A stretch of 64,000 bases of DNA from Gudongella oleilytica (GTDB lineage Bacteria > Bacillota > Clostridia > Tissierellales > Tissierellaceae): assembly GCF_004101785.1 (NCBI RefSeq), contig NZ_CP035130.1, positions 248,001 through 312,000 of the forward strand, written 5' to 3'. Within the stretch, counting starts at the first letter, position 1; every line of letters starts with the position of its first letter. Below, piece by piece: positions 6,986 through 14,731 of this stretch. Position numbers and translations under genes: made by a program. The notes beneath the pieces are model-generated. The model did no database searches. It saw only the letters and a list, made by a program, of their open reading frames with translations, and was not told where the DNA came from.

Positions 6986-8329
6986 TTACAAAATGCCTAC
7001 AATTCTCCACCATGGGAGGTAAAAAACAAGTATTGACACTATAGTTACAAAGGTCATATAGATCCCAAAGCCGGTAACAGTATCTGAACTGAAGAAACCG
7101 TAGCCCTCACCGATCACAAGATGGACATTGTGGAATGGAAGGAAGAAGTGGGCAACTATGGAGATAAATACTAAGAGGGGCAATGCGATCTCAGGCATTA
7201 TGCCTGATGTAGCTATTGCTATACCTGGTATTGCGACGGACATAGTTGTAACAACACTCCCAAGCATCATGTGTATCACCATGGCAGCTGCTACGACTGC
7301 AAGAATCATAAGGATCGAAAAATCCTGTGGGAAAATCACTGAGAGCCTGCCGAAAATTATCCCCGCAACTCCACTTCCGGTCATAGCAGCACCTATGGAA
7401 AAGGTTGCCGTTAAGAATACCATAAGCGGCCACTCTATTGCCTTAAGGTCTTTTATGGAAAGTATCCTTCTGCCAAATAAAAGCAAAGTGCCAATAAGGA
7501 TAACTCCTGCACTGGGTATGGGATGATACTTTTCAAGCGCCCAGATGAGTATCGTTGCTCCTACGATTGACAGGTTTAACCAGTCTTCGCATCTCATATC
7601 CAGCTTAGGCTTCTGGATCAAACCAGGTGAATATCCCCTGAGCTCCTTTCTGTAAACAAAGAGAAAAACTACAATGGTAGCAGTAAGCATCCCAATACCT
7701 GGCGCTGCAAGAAGCCTGAACCATTGTGCCTCGCCAATATCGATGCCTGAAAGGTTCACTACAGCAGCATTCATTATTATGTCACCCTTGAGAATCAATG
7801 TGTTGGTTATCATCGATATCAGGAAAACCATAAGCAAAAGCAGTTCCTTTAGCTTTCCTTCAATTTTAATGCCATCGCAGTATTCCCTGATTATCATTGC
7901 AAGCATTATAAGGCGGCAGAAGGGTTGAGGAACCATAAATATCATTACAAATGCCATGCCGGAGATAACTGCAAGGAGCTTTGCAGGCGTAGTGGCCAAA
8001 TAACCTATGTAGGGCTTGAACAGCTTATCGATCAGCCTGCTCTTAACTATTCCCTCAGAGAACAGGAAGGAAAATATGATCAGATAGAAATTTTCAGAAA
8101 GCGGGAAGAAGAGTATCTCCTCCGCTGGTGCTCCGCTAAAAAGAAGAAAGGAGGAAAGCAGAACTAAGGATGACAGGGTTCTGCTCACTGCCTTGTTTAC
8201 CCAGAAGGTCAATACCAATAGAAGTGAGGAAAGTATGAACGCCTGGTTTATGGTCATGCCAAGAGGCCTTATCAAAAGGATAATGACTGGTACTATGAAG
8301 CTAAGTAGAATTTTCTTTTTTCTATCCAT
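6986..8329 (-). CDS. SLC13/DASS-type membrane carrier
   Basis: A 447-residue integral membrane protein with about 11-12 hydrophobic segments and a repeated organisation typical of the divalent anion/Na+ symporter superfamily, including short hairpin-like stretches (ATFSIGAAMTGSGVA; MLGSVVTTMSVAIPGIAIA; FHNVHLVIGEGYG). Members transport dicarboxylates, sulfate or phosphate, usually with Na+. The specificity motif (SNT) is not clearly present, so the substrate is left open. It stands alone, with the DUF4349 gene downstream on the same strand. Confidence 0.7.
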   Translation of the reverse strand: MDRKKKILLSFIVPVIILLIRPLGMTINQAFILSSLLLVLTFWVNKAVSRTLSSLVLLSSFLLFSGAPAEEILFFPLSENFYLIIFSFLFSEGIVKSRLIDKLFKPYIGYLATTPAKLLAVISGMAFVMIFMVPQPFCRLIMLAMIIREYCDGIKIEGKLKELLLLMVFLISMITNTLILKGDIIMNAAVVNLSGIDIGEAQWFRLLAAPGIGMLTATIVVFLFVYRKELRGYSPGLIQKPKLDMRCEDWLNLSIVGATILIWALEKYHPIPSAGVILIGTLLLFGRRILSIKDLKAIEWPLMVFLTATFSIGAAMTGSGVAGIIFGRLSVIFPQDFSILMILAVVAAAMVIHMMLGSVVTTMSVAIPGIAIATSGIMPEIALPLLVFISIVAHFFLPFHNVHLVIGEGYGFFSSDTVTGFGIYMTFVTIVSILVFYLPWWRIVGIL

Positions 8330-8504
8330 TGAATCACCCTATGTAAGTACTTGATTGCTTTACACTAATAATAGCACAATTAAGTTGTTTATGCTCCGGA
8401 TTCGAGAAAATAACCAGCCCTTAAAGGTCATATTATTGGGTATAATCAATTATTATGGAATTGAAGATTTTTAGAGAAGACATTTGGGACGAAGGGAGGA
8501 AGCG

Positions 8505-9899
8505 ATGAGGAAGATAATTGCCCTTGTGTTGGCATTTTCAATACTTATAATCGGAACAGCCTTTGTATATTCAAAACGAAATGGAGTGATGATACCCTTG
8601 AAGCTGCACATAGAATCAGTTGTAGTAGATTCACACAATGATACCATGATGAAGATAGTGGATGAAGAGACATGGCTTCCTTCAGTTGATTTAAGGGGAG
8701 ACACCGACCTGCAGATAGATCTTGCAAAGCTAAGGGCGGGCAACCTGAGCGTTCCGCTCTTTGCAGCTTACTCGTCTCCATACCATGGGAATCCGGACAG
8801 AAGCGTAAGCAGGACTCTTGCTCTGATCAATGCGCTCTATTATACGGAGAAGCACAACAGGGATATACTTAAAATATCCTCCAGCTACAAGGAAATAGAA
8901 GCTGCCTTGTTAAAAAAGATGATAGCAGCTGTGCCTGCAATCGAAGGAGCCTATTCCTTGTCTGAGGGAAATGCGCACGAGCTCCTTAAGCAGTATGACG
9001 ATCTGGGGATCAAAGCCATAGGATTTACCTGGAATTACTCAAATGCACTTGGCGAAGGATTATACAGGTCTTATGCCGACAGAGACGGCAGCTTTTCTCA
9101 GGGTGGACTAACTGAGCTGGGAAGAAAAACTGTTGAAGAAATGAACCGGCTTGGAATGGTGATTGATGTTAGTCATCTTGCTGAAACGAGCTTCTGGGAT
9201 GTGATAGAGACTTCCAGGCTGCCGATCATCGCGTCCCACTCCGGTGCGTTTTCAGAGTTTATCCACGAGAGAAACCTCAAGGACGATCAGATCCTTGCAA
9301 TCAAGGAGAACGGCGGAGTGGTAGGTGTCGTATTCTATACGGACTTTATCAGTGAACCGGGCACTGCATCAATATCCAGGATAGTTGATCACATAGACCA
9401 CATAGTGAAGCTTGCAGGCATTGATCACGCAGGACTTGGCTCAGACTTTGACGGCGCGGTAATGCCGCAAGATCTGGGGGATTCCTCCGGGATGTATAAG
9501 ATAACTGAGGAGCTTGTAAAAAGAGGTTACTCTGAGCTTGATATTAAGAAGATACTTGGCTTGAATATGCTTAGAGTGATTAAGGAAAATGACATGGCAA
9601 GGATAGAGGAGCCATCACTTGAAGGAGTAACTATAACACCGCTTCTTCAGATGGGTGAGCGGTTTATTACGAAAACGCCTTCTCTTAGGGCGTCCATAAC
9701 AGGAAATAATGGCAAGGATTTGAGTTATCGGGTGATACTAAACGGTATTCCCCATAAAGCAGTGATAGAGAATGATCAAATCCTGCTGGATATCTCCTCG
9801 CCCCTTAAAGAGAAGTTCTATGTAGTTACCTTCGAAGCAAGCGATGGATCAGGCTCGGTTGAAAGAGCCACGAGGATACTGTATATAGAAGAAAATTAA
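8505..9899 (+). CDS. Exported membrane dipeptidase (peptidase M19)
   Basis: A 464-residue protein. An N-terminal signal/anchor (IIALVLAFSILIIGTAFVY) is followed by a renal-dipeptidase TIM barrel: VVDSHNDTM metal site, AIEGAYSL bridging glutamate, VIDVSHL and IIASHSGA metal histidines, and HAGLGSDFDG. After about residue 370 there is a beta-rich C-terminal extension (SLRASITGNN.., VVTFEASDGSGS) resembling an Ig-like domain, which most bacterial M19 enzymes lack. It should cleave dipeptides, possibly D-amino acid or cysteinyl peptides, outside the membrane. Start ATG 8505 is behind gggaggaag. Confidence 0.9.
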   Translation: MRKIIALVLAFSILIIGTAFVYSKRNGVMIPLKLHIESVVVDSHNDTMMKIVDEETWLPSVDLRGDTDLQIDLAKLRAGNLSVPLFAAYSSPYHGNPDRSVSRTLALINALYYTEKHNRDILKISSSYKEIEAALLKKMIAAVPAIEGAYSLSEGNAHELLKQYDDLGIKAIGFTWNYSNALGEGLYRSYADRDGSFSQGGLTELGRKTVEEMNRLGMVIDVSHLAETSFWDVIETSRLPIIASHSGAFSEFIHERNLKDDQILAIKENGGVVGVVFYTDFISEPGTASISRIVDHIDHIVKLAGIDHAGLGSDFDGAVMPQDLGDSSGMYKITEELVKRGYSELDIKKILGLNMLRVIKENDMARIEEPSLEGVTITPLLQMGERFITKTPSLRASITGNNGKDLSYRVILNGIPHKAVIENDQILLDISSPLKEKFYVVTFEASDGSGSVERATRILYIEEN

Positions 9900-9953
9900 G
9901 GGAGTAGAAGCAGGCGACTCGGTCTGCTCAAAAGATAGAATTATGAAGCAATC

Positions 9954-10024
9954 GAGGGACACTACTTTTTTCGGACCGCTCACGGCCGCTTGGCCAGGAA
10001 ATGTCCTTAAAAGTAGTGTCCCTC
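9954..10024. repeat. Long inverted repeat (REP/MITE-like hairpin)
   Basis: GAGGGACACTACTTTT (9954-9969) and AAAAGTAGTGTCCCTC (10009-10024) are perfect 16-bp complements around a 39-base GC-rich loop that itself holds GGCC-gctt-GGCC. It is unlike a terminator because no T-run follows. The remaining intergenic bases to 10100 show nothing recognisable. Confidence 0.7.
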
Positions 10025-10100
10025 AATCATCTTTGCTCAACATGCAATTTTAATTTAATTGTATTCGAAAGAGAAATAACAGACGAATCTTACTATCCTA

Positions 10101-10493
10101 CTATCTAAACAGGTAAAACAGCGCACTGGGGAAGAAGATGTGGATCAGTAGCAGCACTACCGTCACCGCAGCCATCCTTTTATGCCACTGAAAAAGCACT
10201 CGCTTTTTCAACCTGTAGAAGCTCCCTCCAAGAGCTGCCGTTGCAAAGGCAGAAAGGTAAAGAAGAGTCCCCGTGTGGAGCCTGAAACCACCCAGTGCCA
10301 TATAGCCGTGAATAGGTGCAAGTATAGCGAGGGCAACACCCAGAGGCTTGTGGAATCTTCTTAAAATCTTTATCAGATCCCTGAAACCGTTACTCTTTGT
10401 CTTTATAATGTGTTTATTCAGAAAATTAAGCAGGAAGGGTGAAAGAAGAATCACCAATATACCTGCATTCAACCATCCCAATACCGAATACAT
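10101..10493 (-). CDS. Four-helix b-type heme membrane protein (putative)
   Basis: A 130-residue protein with four predicted transmembrane helices (about residues 4-24, 50-66, 75-92, 106-128). Histidines placed inside or at the ends of helices (RRFHKPLG, APIHGYMA, QWHKRMAA, LLIHIF) suggest bis-His heme b binding in the manner of cytochrome b561 or ferric reductase-like domains. It lies 18 bases downstream of a cytochrome b5-like lipoprotein gene on the same strand, so the pair may pass electrons across the membrane. I do not recognise a named family with certainty. Start ATG 10493 has gggggtg upstream. Confidence 0.6.
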   Translation of the reverse strand: MYSVLGWLNAGILVILLSPFLLNFLNKHIIKTKSNGFRDLIKILRRFHKPLGVALAILAPIHGYMALGGFRLHTGTLLYLSAFATAALGGSFYRLKKRVLFQWHKRMAAVTVVLLLIHIFFPSALFYLFR

Positions 10494-10511
10494 AGAACAC
10501 CCCCAGCTCTT

Positions 10512-10853
10512 TTAGTCTGCCAGCTTTCCAACTGCAGGAACATTTTCAAGCTTTCCAACTCCATGCGGGGAATCGTTTTTGATAGCATCTGTCAAATCCT
10601 GTCCGGCCTGGAAGCCATTGTGCCCGCCTTCCTTCCAAGCAGGCGAGTCTGTCATATCATATATGATGCCATCAACTGCAACGTAGGCTCTTCTTCCATC
10701 TTTTCCATCGTATTCAGCCAACTCCTCGAGTGTCAGCACCAGCTCCTCAGAGGGCTCCTCTGCCGGCTCTTCTGCAGGTGCAGTTGCACAACCAGCCAAA
10801 ACCATTATGGCTATCGCCAATATCAGTAGCAGATTAAAATACTTTCTTTTCAT
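10512..10853 (-). CDS. Cytochrome b5-like heme-binding lipoprotein
   Basis: A 113-residue exported lipoprotein. Lipobox LAGC follows a hydrophobic signal, then an acidic proline linker, then a small domain of the predicted heme/steroid-binding (cytochrome b5-like) type: LEELAEYDGKDGRRAYVAVDG, IIYDMTDSPAWKEGGH, AGQDLTDAIKNDSPHG. The two histidines in GGHNGF and SPHGVG are candidate heme ligands. It would act on the outer membrane face. Start at 10853 is set by aaaggag; a longer frame upstream has no site. Probably one operon with the four-helix gene. Confidence 0.75.
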   Translation of the reverse strand: MKRKYFNLLLILAIAIMVLAGCATAPAEEPAEEPSEELVLTLEELAEYDGKDGRRAYVAVDGIIYDMTDSPAWKEGGHNGFQAGQDLTDAIKNDSPHGVGKLENVPAVGKLAD

Positions 10854-11047
10854 AGATATCGCTCCTTTCGTATTTAAAGGGGTTGATGCTATTATACCCA
10901 GCAAGGGTTTAATGCCAACAAAAACAGTAGGTTATAAGCAAAAAAATGAATATGCATCAGGCTGTGAATTTGATATAATATACTAAAGTGCACACTTAAC
11001 TATTTCTAAAGTTGGCTCTTAAAATTCATAAATCAAGGGGGTAATAT

Positions 11048-11662
11048 ATGTACTTACATAAAAAGATAAAAACAGAAGATGCTCTTGACATAGACCGAAT
11101 TCAGGTTCGTAAGGCAAAGCCGGGCGATGAGGAAGGAATTTACAGAGTAGCCTGCAGCGTCAGCGGACAAAAGGATTCATATCAAGGCTTTCTGATGGAT
11201 GATTATCATTCAGACCCTGAATACTACTTGAATTTCTTCAGGGACAGAATAGAGAACCTGGAGTATTTTTTCGTGGCAACGATCAATAGTAAAATAATTG
11301 GATTTTCGCTCTCCTATAAGAAATCAATGTGGCTAAAGTATTATCCTGATTGGATAGAAAAAATCAACTGGCACCCCAGCTTTGATAAAAGCTTCCTCAA
11401 TGATTTCGTACTCATCGACAAAACCGCAATAGTGGCTGAGCACACAGGTGAAGGAATAGGAAGCCTGATATATGAAGAGATCATCAAGCAGATGAGGTCT
11501 CATAATATCCATTACATATTCTCAGAGACTCTTGTGGATCCTGTACCGAACTTTGCGTCACTTTCATTCAGAAAGAAGCAAAATTACCATCTTGCAGGGA
11601 TGAGATATGAGGAGCACAAAGGGATTATGTATACAGACCTGATTTACTGGAAGAAAATATGA
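11048..11662 (+). CDS. GNAT-family N-acetyltransferase
   Basis: A 204-residue protein with the GNAT fold: IQVRKAKPGDEEGIYRVA at the start of the domain, YFFVATINSKIIGFSLS as the central strands, and an acetyl-CoA loop region VLIDKTAIVAEHTGEGIGSLIYEEI that keeps the Q/R-x-x-G-x-G/A pattern loosely (TGEGIG). The substrate is unknown. A GC-rich terminator follows at 11669. It is a single-gene unit with ATATAATATAC-like promoter sequence about 70 bases upstream. Confidence 0.72.
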   Translation: MYLHKKIKTEDALDIDRIQVRKAKPGDEEGIYRVACSVSGQKDSYQGFLMDDYHSDPEYYLNFFRDRIENLEYFFVATINSKIIGFSLSYKKSMWLKYYPDWIEKINWHPSFDKSFLNDFVLIDKTAIVAEHTGEGIGSLIYEEIIKQMRSHNIHYIFSETLVDPVPNFASLSFRKKQNYHLAGMRYEEHKGIMYTDLIYWKKI

Positions 11663-11668
11663 TGGACT

Positions 11669-11690
11669 CCGCCTGAAGGCGGGGTTTTTT
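11669..11690 (+). terminator. Rho-independent terminator
   Basis: CCGCC-tgaa-GGCGG followed by GGTTTTTT, directly after the acetyltransferase stop. Confidence 0.88.
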
Positions 11691-11954
11691 GTTAATAAAA
11701 GCCAAATATTTAAATAAAATACTGTATTGCTGCTACGGATGGACAATAGGACTATTTTCCCATATTGAGTATAGCAGGACAATAACAATCAGATAAGTTA
11801 ACTGGACAGATAGTCCGATCTTAAGCTCATAAACATAGGGTAGCAAAGTCCATTGCTGATCTGACAGAAAAAGCTCGTCTGACTAAAGGATATACCATAG
11901 TCGCGTGCGTAGGCTGTAAAGTCTTCGAACAACAGATTTTAAGCCAATTGTTAA
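11691..11954. other. Intergenic stretch without a clear gene
   Basis: The gap between the acetyltransferase and the rhodanese lipoprotein is about 390 bases. A frame without start codon (about 11840-11985, containing IADLTEKARLTKGYTIVA) could be a decayed gene end, but I cannot assign it. The right part holds the promoter listed next. Confidence 0.4.
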
Positions 11955-11982
11955 TTGACATATTCCCTAAATCTGGTATACT
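11955..11982 (+). promoter_or_regulatory. Promoter of the rhodanese/FMN lipoprotein operon
   Basis: TTGACA (11955-11960), 16-base spacer, TATACT (11977-11982). It lies about 75 bases before the ATG, ahead of the cytochrome and maturation genes. Confidence 0.75.
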
Positions 11983-12056
11983 TTAAATATGCTTTGGTAT
12001 AATGCTACCAAAAAAAGTTAAAAATTTAACTAACAAAATCTGAGGAGGGCAAAAAA

Positions 12057-13250
12057 ATGAAAAGCAAAGCACGAATTATGAGCCTGCTTTTGGTACTTAT
12101 GATGTTTGCAACAGTGCTTACAGCATGCGCACCAGAGGCAGAACCTGCACCTGCACCAGCAGAGCGAAAGACTCTTACTGGAATCGGCGAGGGATTTGGA
12201 GGGGAAATAAAGGCAACTGTTGTAGTAGAAGGCGATAAGATAATCAGCGTTGAGGTAGTTGGAGAGGATGAGACTGCTGGAGTAGGCACACCAGCTCTTG
12301 AACAGCTTCCAGCTATTATTGTTGAAGCTAATTCAACAGAAGTTGATGTAATATCTGGAGCTACATATACCAGCGAAGGGATAATATATGCGGTGAATAA
12401 TGCATTGGATCCTGCCGCCTATCCAGCACCAGAACCAGCACCTGCAGAACCAGCTCTAATAGAAGAGGATGTACTTAGGGAAGCTGCTTTGAACTTGTTG
12501 AACAATATTCCTGACAACAACTTCATAATGGCTTCAGACGCAGCATTGGCACTTGCTGAGGAAAATCCCGATGCAGTACTTTGGGTAGACCTTAGAGCAG
12601 CTGAAGACTATGCTAAGGGTCATATAACAAACGCAGTAAACATTCCATGGGCTACACTTGGAGATAACCTTGAGGTCCTTCCAATGAACAAGCAGATCAT
12701 ATTCCAGTGCTATTCTGGACAAACCTCTGCTCAGGCAACTGCACTTGCTCAAATGCTGGGCTTCAATGCAGTATCCTTCAGAGGTGGAATGAACTTTGGA
12801 TGGGCTCCCCTAAACCTTGGAGAGGACACACTGCAAATGGATGCTAATCCACTTCCTGCAGCAAAGGCTCCTGAGCTTGACGAGAAAGAGCAAATCATCT
12901 GGGATGCTGTAAAGGCTTATTTCCCACCAGAAAAGAACAATATCATAGCTCCTGCAGATCTTCTTGCATTGGTAGAAGAAAATCCGGATGCAATAACAGT
13001 TCTGGACATCAGAGCGGCAGAGGACTATGCTAAGGGACACATTGAAACTGCAATGAACATCCCATTTAAGACTGTCGGAGCAAATATCGATCAGATCCCG
13101 ATGAACAGACCAGTTTATGTTACCTGCTACACAGGGCAGACAGCTGGAATTACAATAGCTCCAATGAGGATCATGGGCTTTAACGCAATCAGCCTTAACA
13201 GAGGAATGACCGGTTGGGATGGAGAAGCTCTTCCCACAGTAACTGAGTAA
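12057..13250 (+). CDS. Lipoprotein with FMN-binding and two rhodanese domains
   Basis: A 397-residue exported protein. Signal and lipobox (LTAC, Cys24) are followed by an FMN_bind domain (about 38-120) whose ISGATYTS motif matches the flavinylation site of ApbE-type FMN transferases, with Thr105 the likely attachment residue. After a proline/alanine linker there are two rhodanese domains (about 145-265 and 290-395), each with a DLRAAEDYAKGHI or DIRAAEDYAKGHI CH2-like motif and an active-site loop: QCYSGQTSAQ (Cys218) and TCYTGQTAG (Cys357). Both persulfide cysteines are present. The domains imply sulfur transfer coupled to a flavin on the outer membrane face. Its neighbour is a multiheme cytochrome 55 bases downstream, a likely electron partner (inference). 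No apbE lies in the window. Confidence 0.88.
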   Translation: MKSKARIMSLLLVLMMFATVLTACAPEAEPAPAPAERKTLTGIGEGFGGEIKATVVVEGDKIISVEVVGEDETAGVGTPALEQLPAIIVEANSTEVDVISGATYTSEGIIYAVNNALDPAAYPAPEPAPAEPALIEEDVLREAALNLLNNIPDNNFIMASDAALALAEENPDAVLWVDLRAAEDYAKGHITNAVNIPWATLGDNLEVLPMNKQIIFQCYSGQTSAQATALAQMLGFNAVSFRGGMNFGWAPLNLGEDTLQMDANPLPAAKAPELDEKEQIIWDAVKAYFPPEKNNIIAPADLLALVEENPDAITVLDIRAAEDYAKGHIETAMNIPFKTVGANIDQIPMNRPVYVTCYTGQTAGITIAPMRIMGFNAISLNRGMTGWDGEALPTVTE

Positions 13251-13305
13251 TAACTGGCAAAAGCGATTACACAATAACCTATTAGTTGGACAGGAGGTGA
13301 AGTCT

Positions 13306-14676
13306 ATGTCCAAACCCAAGGTTTTTAACAATTGGATAACAAGCCTTGTGGTTGTGGCAGTACTTGGCGTGGCGGCTTTAGGAGTATACCAGTTCGTCAT
13401 AGCTCCAACACTGCCTGAAGAACAGTATACTGAAGTAGGGGGCGGAGAGGACAAGCCATTTGAATTCCCGTCCATCGACAGCTCAAGCTGTGTGGCCTGC
13501 CATACAAGTGAGGCTGTCATAGCAGCATCGGATTGGGGCAAAGACAGGCCTGTTGCTGAAAACACTGGTGGCTGAGGCGCCGCTGGCCCACAGTTGGAAA
13601 CTGTGCAAATGTTTTTAGTATCAGAGGAATTCGTTGCATCAACTCATGGAAGCCTGGGCTGCATCACCTGTCATGGTGGCGAAAACGCACCTGACAAAGC
13701 AGTTGCCCATACCGACATGAATCCTTATCCGTCAAGAGATTATGAATCAACCTGCAGCGCATGCCACTCCGATGTAACAGGAGATTTCGACACTGCCATC
13801 CACTTCAACCTTAATGGAATGGCTAATGGTCTCTCGGAGTATGCAGGAATAACATCGTTGTCAGAGTCACCCCATCATGAAGAGGTATTTGGCAATGACT
13901 GTTACAAATGCCATGCAACCTGCGGGGACTGCCACGTCAGCAGACCAAAGAATTTTTCCAACGGTCTTGTTGAACAGCACACATTCCAGGGTACTCCTTC
14001 AATGGAGAACAACTGCTACGCATGCCATAATGCAAGAAACGGTGGAGAGTTTATGGGATTGGTAGGCTTTGGCAGTGACGTCCACTTTGATGCAGGCATG
14101 ACTTGTATGGACTGTCACCCGGTCAACAACTTCCATGGAACCGGAGAAGTACCTTATGATATGTGGGAGGTTGATCTACCGAGCTGTACCGACTGCCACA
14201 CTGACAAGGATCCTGCAGTTGCAACAGACGTAGAGCATAAGGTCCATGGGGATTCGCTTTCATGTCAGGTATGTCACGCTCAGGCAAACAACAACTGCTA
14301 CGAGTGTCACCTTGACGAAAAAGCTGATGGCTCAGGACTACAAAGCTCCTCGGAAATGAAAATTCAGTTTAGAGTAGGCTATAATCCCGAGCCTACTGAG
14401 GAAAGACCTTACAAGTATGTAGTACTTAGACACGTTCCCGGACAAGAATCCATGCTTGAGGTAGTTGAGGAGAATATGATGCCTAACTTTGACCAAAAGG
14501 TCAACTGGAACTATTCACCTTCCCACAATGTTCAGAAGAGCACCTTCCAGAACGAAAGCTGCGAAGCTTGCCATACCAACACCAGGATATGGCTTACCGA
14601 GGATGATTTAAGAGAAACGGACAGCGAGGCAAACAAGGCGCTTATTCCAGCGTTGCCGCCTTCACTGGATCACTAA
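13306..14676 (+). CDS. Membrane-anchored 11-heme cytochrome c with selenocysteine
   Basis: A 456-residue protein read through TGA at 13573-13575 (selenocysteine 90). An uncleaved N-terminal helix (about 10-33) anchors it. Eleven CXXCH heme sites begin at about residues 62, 119, 150, 199, 206, 237, 267, 294, 320, 331 and 419. Sec lies in N-T-G-G-Sec-G-A-A-G-P, between hemes 1 and 2. The frame is open on both sides with heme motifs on both sides, the codon is followed 13 bases later by a perfect hairpin, and aggaggtga precedes the ATG at 13306. The upstream gene encodes a flavin/rhodanese lipoprotein, and the downstream genes ResB and CcsA attach heme c. The role is probably extracytoplasmic electron transfer. 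Sec could be an active-site or metal/heme ligand, which the sequence cannot decide. No homologue with a known structure was recognised. Confidence 0.88.
13576..13608 (+). promoter_or_regulatory. bSECIS hairpin of the multiheme cytochrome
   Basis: CACAGTT (13589-13595), loop GGA, AACTGTG (13599-13605), perfect stem starting 13 bases after the TGA. The GG in the apical loop matches known bacterial SECIS loops. Confidence 0.75.
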
Positions 14677-14680
14677 AACA

Positions 14681-14705
14681 AGGGGGAGCCCAGCTCCCCT
14701 TTTTG
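14681..14705 (+). terminator. Terminator after the cytochrome gene
   Basis: AGGGGGAGC and GCTCCCCT pair with one bulged G, followed by TTTTT. It may attenuate rather than end transcription into resB, which starts 26 bases later without an obvious promoter. Confidence 0.75.
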
Positions 14706-14731
14706 TGCATTAATTCTCAATTAGGAGGTAG

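Noticed and set aside
7128-8167. Plus-strand frames opposite the SLC13-type carrier
   Set aside because: They are antisense to a clear multi-helix membrane protein.
11840-11985. A gene in the frame containing IADLTEKARLTKGY
   Set aside because: No start codon, no ribosome site, and the promoter of the next operon overlaps its end.
12810-13565. 251-codon minus-strand frame opposite the rhodanese lipoprotein and cytochrome
   Set aside because: The opposite strand has clear domains and signals; this frame has no recognisable domain or ribosome site.
13573-13594. Cytochrome annotated as two genes (13306-13575 and 13594-14676)
   Set aside because: The second part has no ribosome site, the frames agree, and a SECIS-like stem follows the TGA.
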